From Corylus avellana (lineage: Eukaryota > Streptophyta > Magnoliopsida > Fagales > Betulaceae), in NCBI RefSeq assembly GCF_901000735.1, contig NC_081543.1, positions 31,270,771-31,334,770 of the forward strand: DNA of 64,000 nucleotides. The letters run 5' to 3'. Both the position numbers and the translations under genes were made by a program. A model generated the notes under the pieces. The model made no database searches. It saw nothing but the letters and a program-made list of their open reading frames with translations, and was not told the DNA's origin. Below are positions 1 to 10,572 of the stretch, in pieces (position 1 is the first letter of the stretch; the number at the start of each line of letters is the position of its first letter).

Positions 1-2
1 GG

Positions 3-1325
3 CTAGTTGATGGCCATGTCACCGACTCTGAGTGGTTTTACACTGTGTCGGTGACACGGTCGTTTGCTCTGCGCGATGGTGTTCTCGGCCGCGCGTATGG
101 CTGCGGCGCGTACATTTGGCTGACAGGGTATCAAGAGCTTCAATTGTACGAGTGCGAGAGAGTGAAAGAAGCTCGTATGCATGGCGTTCGGACATTGGTT
201 TGTGTTTCAACTTCTCGTGGGGTGGTTGAATTGGGTTCTTCCGATGTGATCAAAGAAGATTGGGGCTTGGTGCAACTAGTGAAGACCCTTTTTGGTTCTG
301 AAAATACTTCTTCTTTGGTCTCAAACCAGAGAAACTATGAGGAGCAGGTACATTTTAATTCAATCATTTAATTGATATTCTAACATTTCGATTGGTTGAA
401 GTAAATGACGGAGATAGATTTCGAACTCAAAACATATACTATCATACTATGTTTTTATTTTTTCGATGAACTAAAATTTTTATTTCTTCTTATAAAATCA
501 CGATTTATTCTAGAAGTTTAGGCAGATAGAAAATGATGAATTTAATCATGTAATTTATATTTTAACTCACAGGTACAAATTGCTAGCTCAGACATTTCTC
601 TCCTAAATATTGCAACGTCTTCACGAGCTAAATTGCAAGAGAAGGCGCGGTCGGAGGGTGATGCAAAAGAAGGGGCTCTTGGCGGCTCTTCATCACCCGA
701 CTCCGATGGCCATTTTGCTGCTGAAAATATAGAGAATTTGAACATTCGGCAGAAAAAAAGAGGAAGAAAGCCAACGATCTCCGGGCCAGAATCCCCTCTA
801 AACCACGTGGAAGCGGAGAGGCAGCGCCGAGAGAAGCTCAACCATCGATTCTACGCGCTCCGGTCGGCGGTTCCCAATGTCTCAAAGATGGACAAAGCAT
901 CTCTACTCGCGGATGCAGTAGAATACATCACTGATCTCAAGGCCAAAATCGAAGACTTGGAGGCAAAACTAAAAGAAAGATCATCTCAAAAGGGGAAAAT
1001 GAGTAGTACTTTTGACAACCAAAGCATCAACTACGCCATGGTCGGTCACACAAGGCGGCAATCATCATCAAATTTGATCACTGCAACAACGATGGAAATT
1101 GAGGTGAAGATTGTCGGGTCAGAAGCCTTGATCAGAGTTCAGTGTCCGGACGTGAACCACCCCTCTGCAAGATTCATGAGTGCGCTTAGAGAGCTTAACT
1201 TTCAAATTCATCATGCAAGTATATCAAGCGTGAAGGAGATGATGCTTCAAGACGTCGTCGTTAAAGTTCCTTATGGATTGGAAAATGAGGAGGTCATGAG
1301 AACTGCTATTCTTCAAAGAATGTAG
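3..1325 (+). CDS. MYC-type bHLH transcription factor, 3' part of gene (bHLH14/MYC2-like)
   Basis: This is a nuclear DNA-binding regulator of the plant MYC/bHLH subgroup, whose members act in jasmonate responses. The gene is cut by the window edge. Reading frame 3 opens inside the bHLH-MYC_N domain ([13 protein letters not shown], then [11 protein letters not shown]) and runs to a donor after 347. A 225-bp intron (348-572) follows, and the last exon is 573-1325, in phase 0. The last exon carries a basic region with the His-Glu-Arg pattern [16 protein letters not shown], the helix-loop-helix ending [20 protein letters not shown], and a C-terminal ACT-like domain ([18 protein letters not shown]). 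A basic patch KKRGRKP precedes the bHLH, as in MYC2-type proteins. Typical MYC2 genes lack introns, so the intron is slightly unusual. Family assignment is firm; the exact orthologue (bHLH14, bHLH13 or MYC2-like) is inferred and uncertain. Confidence 0.9.
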
Positions 1326-1927
1326 AATTATATATTATGGGATTAATATTCATCGATCCTCCATCATCATCATCATCATCATCAACCCTTCTGTTTCGCT
1401 GTAGTAAATAAGACAAGCATCTGGCCAGTGAGTCAAAATTTCAGATGCTTTGCCCATTTCGAGGAAGGAAACGTGGTATTTGTACTTCTTTCTTTCTCGA
1501 TGTTCTTCAATTTAAAGCTAACGTTTGTATGTGCTTATAATGTTTTGTCTCGTGAACCAACATATTCTCATGGAAAATACAAAAACTAAATTCGGTGTTA
1601 ACCTACAATATCTCTTGGAACTTTTTCTCTCAGTAGAATTTGCGTGTTGAACGATAGCCCAAGTTCAACAATATTGAATTGAAAAAGCTCCTAATATAAA
1701 TCAATATTAATAATAAGGTGGATATAGGCAGAGATTCTGAATTATAATACTCAGTTTCCATTTTGGATCATATTGCCATTTGTATACTCAATGTCATATA
1801 CTACATTAATTGGGAATCTGATATCAAAATGGAGATTTGAGTATACGGAATTGTGATATATATATATATCTCACCTTTTGGCAAAGGATCGAGAATCAAT
1901 CTTGTTCTTGGTATGTTTCCGTAGTTG
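1326..1927. other. 3' flank of the bHLH gene, no gene seen
   Basis: AT-rich sequence with a short CAT trinucleotide run near 1364-1383. It probably contains the bHLH 3' UTR. No coding potential or repeat boundary was recognised. Confidence 0.6.
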
Positions 1928-4155
1928 ATTTTATTAATTTGTTTGTCCGGAAGAATCAAATTATCAACTTATGATCATATGGAGTAAGATGGAGGTTGGC
2001 TCATGATATATATCTGACTCAATATGAAGTGCAAGACAAGGTTTAATTTGCTAGATTTCATTCAATCTATTATACATTTAGACTTAAATTATTATAATAT
2101 TAATTAAATGATTAAATTTATTATTTTTTATTAACTTATATTTTTGAGATAAATAATAATTTAATATGATATCATAGTAAAAAGTGATGAGTTTTAACAT
2201 ATTGACTTGAATAAAAGGATATTAGGCAGATTATAGATGTTCGATCTTGTCACTTCACATGAACATATAACAATCATATCCAGATATATAGCTGTCTTTG
2301 CATGGAGACAAAGGCATTTGAAAATTGTTTGCCATTCGATTTAATCATTGAGAACACCATTGGGTTGTCAAATCGAGCTCGCGTCTGAACATGAAGCAAC
2401 AGTAACACGTTTGGTTTTGTGTTGAATTATGATTCTAACATTTGCTAATGGAATGGTTAACAATTTTAACAGTAAATATGAAATAGTTTCTATAAAGATT
2501 ATTTATCCGAACAAGGAACGTGCTGTCCGACACTTGTTCGAGCAAATAGATTTTATAATTTTTTTAAAATATTTATTATTAAAATTATTAACAATCCAAA
2601 CAATAAAATTGTTAAAAATTTGTATCATTGAGACTACAAAAAGTCGGAAAAGACATTTCCAATACTCCACGCTGGAGCCCAATCTCTCGTACACCACAGG
2701 CCTTGGGCTGTACAAAGGTGAAGCAGCCAAGACCCACATCCCTATCCACACAACTCGACAGTTTTTAGGCCCATTACAGTACTCTTATCTTGGACGAATC
2801 ATCGGCTTGGCCTCGTTGCCAAAATTAAGTACCCCACCGGACCATAAGTTCCACATAGCACTTATAAATAGAAACCCAAATACCCCGGGGTTGAAGTTTC
2901 ACTTTAGGATAGGGATTCCTTATAACTGATAATCTCTTATAATAATTAGGCAGATAATTTTGAGAGGAATCACATGTCCGAACCAATTTCAGACTATTCG
3001 AACATTTGTTCTAATAAGTGAGTCACATCGAGAGTCTCTCACAATTATAGTCAGACAAACTGCAATTCAAACAGAGAATTATAGCAAATCACAATCTTTT
3101 AGTTTAGGCATGTGCTTAGCTATGACCTGCCTGTTTTATTCTCTAATGTTAAAATTCAAACAAAGCCAATTCCACGTTGGATTTACCCTATTGGAAAGAA
3201 TAAGGATAATCGACATAATTCTCATTCTAAGCTAATCTAGCTATATGCAACAAGCTCAATTCTTGGTGTCCAAAATGCATTTCTCGCATCTCCTAAACTA
3301 TTACTTATAATAGCAGCTAAATGTAATTATTCCATGCTATATATTTTGAGCAATTAATCACACTAGTATGACTATATGATCGATTAATGTAGTTGTGGTA
3401 TTTTGGTCGGTGATCCTCCCGAAGCTCTAGCTTACAGCTAGCCTTTGTTAGGTCGTTTCTTTCACCAACCTGCCTGAGAGAGCTTGTCGTGTGGAAAATA
3501 TTACCCATGATGATGGGTAGTAATAGCTAGGTCTATGATGTTTTTCTTAGGTCAGCCAACAGCCCACATTTATCTATATATATTAGAGGGTCCAATATAT
3601 AATCATAGTGACAGTGAATAGATTACACAATGCGTTGTCGTTGCAGATTATTATTATTATTGTATTCTGAAAAGCTCCTCCATGCAGTCAAAGTTGGGTG
3701 ACACAGCCCAAACCAAATGAGGAAATAGCTTCCTTTTATAAACTTCTTTGCTCTTATATATTGCGAGAAACTTGGCCAAGAAATCATTCTGTAACTTAAA
3801 TTAGTGGTATATGTATAGATGCAAGTCATGACAATGCAAGTATTGGAGGAGAAGGACGAATAAAATAATAAGAAATTGTATTTAATTTATTGATTAAAAA
3901 ATGGGTTATGTGGGGGGTAACAATAATATAATTAATTTTGTGTTTTCTAATGATATTATTGAAATAATAAAATAATTCAATTGCTTGTGGACTTGGGCAT
4001 ACTAAGAACATCCCCCCGATCACTCCATGTGCATGCGTACTCTTAACAATATGATTTCTAGGCTTGACGAATAGCTTACTAGGCCCCAACGATAAACGTT
4101 TTGAAACAGCAAAATTGAGTAAGGGGCATGTGCTCTAGACAATATCTAGTGGACT
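1928..4155. repeat. Copy 1 of a near-identical 2.2 kb block (empty hAT site)
   Basis: Every base of this block that I checked recurs at 4256-7307, with offset 2328 before position 2740 and offset 3152 after it. The offset change is the hAT insertion present only in copy 2. Three substitutions were found: 2596 C versus 4924 T, 3076 G versus 6228 A, and 3226 T versus 6378 A. The block ends exactly at an N gap. It holds no convincing gene; its open frames have no recognisable domain and are repeated in copy 2. See the first finding for the false-duplication argument. Confidence 0.95.
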
Positions 4156-4255
4156 NNNNNNNNNNNNNNNNNNNNNNNNNNNNNNNNNNNNNNNNNNNNN
4201 NNNNNNNNNNNNNNNNNNNNNNNNNNNNNNNNNNNNNNNNNNNNNNNNNNNNNNN
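4156..4255. other. Assembly gap of 100 N
   Basis: Exactly 100 N. A round 100 is a common scaffolder placeholder for a gap of unknown size, so the true distance is not known. Confidence 0.99.
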
Positions 4256-7200
4256 ATTTTATTAATTTGTTTGTCCGGAAGAATCAAATTATCAACTTAT
4301 GATCATATGGAGTAAGATGGAGGTTGGCTCATGATATATATCTGACTCAATATGAAGTGCAAGACAAGGTTTAATTTGCTAGATTTCATTCAATCTATTA
4401 TACATTTAGACTTAAATTATTATAATATTAATTAAATGATTAAATTTATTATTTTTTATTAACTTATATTTTTGAGATAAATAATAATTTAATATGATAT
4501 CATAGTAAAAAGTGATGAGTTTTAACATATTGACTTGAATAAAAGGATATTAGGCAGATTATAGATGTTCGATCTTGTCACTTCACATGAACATATAACA
4601 ATCATATCCAGATATATAGCTGTCTTTGCATGGAGACAAAGGCATTTGAAAATTGTTTGCCATTCGATTTAATCATTGAGAACACCATTGGGTTGTCAAA
4701 TCGAGCTCGCGTCTGAACATGAAGCAACAGTAACACGTTTGGTTTTGTGTTGAATTATGATTCTAACATTTGCTAATGGAATGGTTAACAATTTTAACAG
4801 TAAATATGAAATAGTTTCTATAAAGATTATTTATCCGAACAAGGAACGTGCTGTCCGACACTTGTTCGAGCAAATAGATTTTATAATTTTTTTAAAATAT
4901 TTATTATTAAAATTATTAACAATTCAAACAATAAAATTGTTAAAAATTTGTATCATTGAGACTACAAAAAGTCGGAAAAGACATTTCCAATACTCCACGC
5001 TGGAGCCCAATCTCTCGTACACCACAGGCCTTGGGCTGTACAAAGGTGAAGCAGCCAAGACCCACATCTAGGGGTGAAATAGCGGTTGCGGTTAGCGGTT
5101 AGTGGCTAAAACCGCTAACCGCAACCGCCTAGGCGGTTAGTAAATTTTACTAACCGCCTCCGCTAACCGGGTAGCGGTTAACCGCCCGGTTAGCGGCTAA
5201 CCGCTTTGGAATAACCGCTTTTTTTCTAACCGTTTTTTTTGGCTTTTTTTGGACTTTTTTCTTTGGACCGATTTTGGGCCGGGTTTGGACCGGTTTTGGG
5301 CTCACTTTAAACTTTTTTTTTTTTTTTTCTCATTTTAAACATTTGTTTTTTCCCTTTTCATGGCCATTTTAGCATTAAAAATTGCTATATACCAAAATCT
5401 TGTTGGCCACCTTCTACAAATCTACACATCATATAATATACAAATAAAATTACAACAAAATCATCACTTCACTTGTAGTCTTATACATAAACTCACAAGC
5501 AAGTTCATAAACTCACACATAGAAATAAAATAAAACACAAACAAATTCATAAACTCATAAGCAACAAAAAAACCAACATATATGGTTAAACTTGAAGCTT
5601 GAGGCCAATTTCAACCAACCAAAAAAAAGTTATAAACTCACAACTTATTGTTATTATATATATATATATATATATATAATATATTATATTTAAAAAAAAG
5701 CGGTTAGCGGGTAGCGGTTAGCGGATTTTCAAAACCCACTAACCGCTAACCGCAACCGCCTAGGCGGTTAGCGGTTTTTACTAACCGCTTTTAAAGCGGT
5801 TAGGCGGTTAGGCGGTTAGCGGTTAACGGTTATAGCGGTTAGCGGTTAGTGGTTGCGGTTAGGCGGTTTTAAATTTCACCCCTACCCACATCCCTATCCA
5901 CACAACTCGACAGTTTTTAGGCCCATTACAGTACTCTTATCTTGGACGAATCATCGGCTTGGCCTCGTTGCCAAAATTAAGTACCCCACCGGACCATAAG
6001 TTCCACATAGCACTTATAAATAGAAACCCAAATACCCCGGGGTTGAAGTTTCACTTTAGGATAGGGATTCCTTATAACTGATAATCTCTTATAATAATTA
6101 GGCAGATAATTTTGAGAGGAATCACATGTCCGAACCAATTTCAGACTATTCGAACATTTGTTCTAATAAGTGAGTCACATCGAGAGTCTCTCACAATTAT
6201 AGTCAGACAAACTGCAATTCAAACAGAAAATTATAGCAAATCACAATCTTTTAGTTTAGGCATGTGCTTAGCTATGACCTGCCTGTTTTATTCTCTAATG
6301 TTAAAATTCAAACAAAGCCAATTCCACGTTGGATTTACCCTATTGGAAAGAATAAGGATAATCGACATAATTCTCATACTAAGCTAATCTAGCTATATGC
6401 AACAAGCTCAATTCTTGGTGTCCAAAATGCATTTCTCGCATCTCCTAAACTATTACTTATAATAGCAGCTAAATGTAATTATTCCATGCTATATATTTTG
6501 AGCAATTAATCACACTAGTATGACTATATGATCGATTAATGTAGTTGTGGTATTTTGGTCGGTGATCCTCCCGAAGCTCTAGCTTACAGCTAGCCTTTGT
6601 TAGGTCGTTTCTTTCACCAACCTGCCTGAGAGAGCTTGTCGTGTGGAAAATATTACCCATGATGATGGGTAGTAATAGCTAGGTCTATGATGTTTTTCTT
6701 AGGTCAGCCAACAGCCCACATTTATCTATATATATTAGAGGGTCCAATATATAATCATAGTGACAGTGAATAGATTACACAATGCGTTGTCGTTGCAGAT
6801 TATTATTATTATTGTATTCTGAAAAGCTCCTCCATGCAGTCAAAGTTGGGTGACACAGCCCAAACCAAATGAGGAAATAGCTTCCTTTTATAAACTTCTT
6901 TGCTCTTATATATTGCGAGAAACTTGGCCAAGAAATCATTCTGTAACTTAAATTAGTGGTATATGTATAGATGCAAGTCATGACAATGCAAGTATTGGAG
7001 GAGAAGGACGAATAAAATAATAAGAAATTGTATTTAATTTATTGATTAAAAAATGGGTTATGTGGGGGGTAACAATAATATAATTAATTTTGTGTTTTCT
7101 AATGATATTATTGAAATAATAAAATAATTCAATTGCTTGTGGACTTGGGCATACTAAGAACATCCCCCCGATCACTCCATGTGCATGCGTACTCTTAACA

Positions 7201-7307
7201 ATATGATTTCTAGGCTTGACGAATAGCTTACTAGGCCCCAACGATAAACGTTTTGAAACAGCAAAATTGAGTAAGGGGCATGTGCTCTAGACAATATCTA
7301 GTGGACT
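4256..7307. repeat. Copy 2 of the 2.2 kb block, with an hAT insertion
   Basis: Matches 1928-4155 from the first base after the N gap to 7307, after which unique sequence continues. It is 3052 bp long against 2228 bp in copy 1. The 824-bp excess equals the 816-bp element plus one 8-bp target duplication. No gene was recognised. Confidence 0.95.
5069..5884. mobile_element. Non-autonomous hAT-superfamily element, 816 bp
   Basis: The ends are perfect 12-bp inverted repeats, TAGGGGTGAAAT and ATTTCACCCCTA. The element is flanked by an exact 8-bp target duplication CCCACATC (5061-5068 and 5885-5892). The other copy of the block has a single CCCACATC at 2733-2740 with no insertion, which gives a clean empty site. 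An 8-bp duplication and a (C/T)AGGGG terminus are hallmarks of plant hAT elements. Both subterminal regions are packed with CGGTTAG/CTAACCG units in both orientations, which could be transposase-binding repeats and would fold into hairpins. The middle is AT-rich with a TA run near 5656-5685. No transposase frame is present, so it would depend on an enzyme supplied elsewhere. Confidence 0.93.
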
Positions 7308-7743
7308 GATCGAGTAGAATTTGTGCTATATATGATTATGACACTTATAAGCATATATATCACTTCTTCTTCTTTTTTCCTGAGCAAATTATGCCGACAC
7401 TTTAAAAGAAGAAAGGACCCAATTGAGAGGGTTGATATCACTAATAAGAACTAAAATGCCAGCCGGAAGAGATGAAAATGAGAATACTTTTACTTTGATC
7501 AGTCGAAACGACTTATCTGGCAAGGTTACTAGCATATGATCAATTAACATTGTTATATTGAGTTTTTTCAAAAAGACCAAACCGAAATGAGATTAACAAC
7601 TGCCGAGCCTAAGAGAATAAAGGTTCACATTCGACTCAACAAATTTCCTTTTCGTTTTAGCTAAAAAATAACATTTTTTTATTATTATTTATAATAGTTA
7701 CCCATTTTTCTAACTATCTACATCTCACCTTCTATTTTAGATA
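7308..7743. other. Intergenic, nothing recognised
   Basis: AT-rich unique sequence between the duplicated block and the fold-back element. No gene or repeat boundary was recognised. Confidence 0.5.
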
Positions 7744-7747
7744 TTAA

Positions 7748-8869
7748 CGCTCCGTTTACTTTGACGTAAAATGATTTCCAGAAAATAATTTTCACATTTT
7801 ATGGTGTTTACTTCAACGGAAAATATTTTCCTTTTAACCAAAAATTTTTCTTTAATTTTCGGAAAATGGTTTACGATTTTAAAGACTGTAAACCATTTTC
7901 CGATTATGAGCATTTCATTCTTAAATCGATGAACCTTGCCAAGACCCGTCCAGAATCTCCCCGAGACTTGACTGGGACTCACCCAGGACCTGCCTACGAC
8001 TTGACCGGGACTCGCCCAGGATCTGCCTAAGACTTGACCGGGACTTGCCCGAGACCTGACCGGACCTGCCCGGGACTTGACCGGAACCCACCTGGGACCC
8101 CGCTGGGACCTGCCCGAGACCTGACTGGACCTACCCGGGACTTGACCGGAACCCACCTGGGACCCCGCTTGGACCTGCCCGGGACTTGACCAGGACCCGC
8201 CTGGGACCTGACCGAGAATTGACTGGGACTTGACTGGGACCCTACCGGGACCTGCTCAGGACTTGACCGGAACCTGCCCAAAACTTGACCAGGTCCCCGC
8301 CGGGACCTGCTCGGGACTTGACCGAGACCCACCCTGGACTTGCCCGGGACCTCGGCAGGACCCGCCCAGGACTTGACCGGGACCCGCCCAAGACTTGCCT
8401 GGGCGGGGTCCCGGTCAATTCCCGGGCAGGTCCTGGGGGGGTCCCGAGCAAGTCCAGGGCAGGTCCCGGTCAAGTCCCGGTGGGGTCTTGGGCAGATTTC
8501 TGTCAAGTCCCGGCGGGGTCCCAGGTAAGTCCCGGTAGGGTCCTGGGCAAGTCCCAGGTGGGTCCCGGTCAAATCTCGGGCAGGTCCCGGCGGGGTCCCG
8601 GGCAAGTCCCAATCAGGTCCTGGTCAAGTCCTGTGCAGGTCTCGGACAAGTCCTAATCAAGTCCTAACGGGGTCCCGGGCAAGTCCCTACGGGTTTCGAA
8701 CAAGTCCCGACGGGGACCTTATTGGAAAAAAAATATATTAAAAAAAAATTATTTTCCGTATGCACGGTAAACGCCGTAAAATGTTTTCGACATAAAACAT
8801 TTTTTAAAAAAATGGCTTTCCTGAAAATATTTTCCAGTGGAAACCATGTTACGTCGAAGTAAACAGGAC
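7748..8869. mobile_element. Fold-back/long-TIR element with inverted arrays of a GC-rich 11-bp repeat
   Basis: The left end (CGCTCCGTTTACTTTGACGT) and the reverse complement of the right end (GTCCTGTTTACTTCGACGT) are matching inverted repeats; similarity continues inward as ATGATTTCC and GGAAAATATTTTCC-type sequence. TTAA flanks both ends (7744-7747 and 8870-8873). Between about 7935 and 8720 the DNA is a degenerate array of roughly 11-bp units, GACTTGACCGG/GACCTGCCCGG. The array flips orientation near 8391-8399, so the left half can pair with the right half. Open frames on both strands here translate to low-complexity repeats and are by-products of the array, not genes. The superfamily is unclear: TTAA or an included TWA could be the target site, and no transposase is present. 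Confidence 0.82.
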
Positions 8870-8873
8870 TTAA

Positions 8874-10572
8874 GTACTCTCAGTATTCTATTTAAATATT
8901 CTTTCTCAACAATTTTTTTTTAATTTTTTAATTTTTTGTTGAAAGAAGACAATGTTTGGTAAGCACTGCAGCAACTCATCAAATGTTTTTCTAATTTGCT
9001 GAGCCAGATACATCTCTTTTTGCTCCCATTTTAACATTTCAACTAACCAAAATAACATTTTGGCCATGCTCATTGACTTAGAGCTACACACCTCTACCAG
9101 ATTGCCTAGAAATTCTCCTTCCCTAATAAATGCTTCAAGTCGCAATAAGTGAATTTAGCAATTGCTAGCTGTCTACTGGCAGGAATTCAGTCTGCTGCCT
9201 TGTGCTTCAAGATCCAGATTTAATCCCAGATCGAGGACCCGGCTCACTGATGCATGTTAAGGTTTTGAGCAGAATATGTATTGTATGGTTTGTATATTGG
9301 CCGACGGTTCAACTAATACTAGCCTACCAAACTGAGTGTTTGACATATAGCTTTGCCCGACTAAGTCTTATTTTGATCATGATTAAAAGTATATGGTTGA
9401 TGATTCAACCGTTAATTAATTAAGTTGAGATCGAACTTAAATTTTTTATTTAATCAATCCTCGAATTATAGACCGACACCATTAATCAAGTTCATAAGGT
9501 ATTATTGGGTATTGTCAACCATGGACATAGGCAAGAGTGAACCATCTCAAATCTTTATTTTTCTCTGGCTTATATATGCTCCATATGATATTATTTTAAT
9601 TTATATTTGTTTTTCATATTTGAACTTCTAAAACGGTACTAGTAAAGGTACTGAAGCTTGTGACCAAATGAAATATGAACATTATTGGATGCTTGCCTGA
9701 TCATGATCAATTGGCATAATACCCAAAAATATTTTTAGAAAGACATATTGGAAAAAATGTTTAAGAGGCTTTCCGTCTAGGGTATAACCTTTTAGCAAAA
9801 CCAAAAGGAAAATATTTATTCTTGATGGTGGAGCTAGGAACAGTCTCTATTGCTGTTCTTTGATAATATGGAGGAAGAATTTATATCTTCTTTTGTGAGT
9901 AGATGAAGAAATTAGTAATCAATAAAGAAATTTAGAGCAGAAATTGGGGGCAAGGATTGGAAGTTAATAATTATTCATTTATGTAGCATTGCTGTTAGTC
10001 TGCCATAAGGTGTCAGTACATCAACCCTCTCATGTAATCAAGATTTATTGTTTCAACCATTCACCCATCTCAATCATTCAAATTTTGTCCTAGACAAACC
10101 TCAAAATGGGTAATAAAGGTTCAAACCAAGATCCTGATCCTTTTTATTTCACAGTTCATATTTGATTTCATAGATTTAATGGTATGTCTTACATGTTATA
10201 ACATATCATTTCAAATGATGTGACACCATATACATTATAAAGTAAAATAAAACAAAATTTAGACCAATAAAATGATTTTGATCCGGTAGGAAAATAAGAT
10301 AGATGTTCAACTTAATGTTTATTTAGCTTTAACAAATTAAGTAAGTACATCTTTATAATTAAGCAAGCATTTTCACACCTCTTAATGATATATAGTGGGT
10401 AATAATTAATTTCAGGGGCTAACTCAGACTCGAGACTTGAAGAAGCAGTAAATAATTAACCTGCCAACCTCAGGCTATTCAATATTTATCAACTTTTTGA
10501 CTGGGTGGAAATTTATGGAGGGTGGGTTTTTTAGGCCAAAAGAAGGTAGAAAATGGAGAGGTCTAGCTTTAA
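8874..10572. other. Intergenic, nothing recognised
   Basis: AT-rich sequence downstream of the BODYGUARD-like gene. Short open frames show no recognisable domain. The 3' UTR of the minus-strand hydrolase is expected just below 10573. Confidence 0.5.

Noticed and set aside
2429..2929. 166-codon open frame in the duplicated block
   Set aside because: No domain, AT-driven codons, and the frame is destroyed in copy 2 by the hAT insertion.
8027..8656. Overlapping long open frames on both strands that look like repeat proteins
   Set aside because: They come from a GC-rich 11-bp repeat that lacks stops in many frames on both strands; composition and symmetry mark an inverted repeat, not coding DNA.
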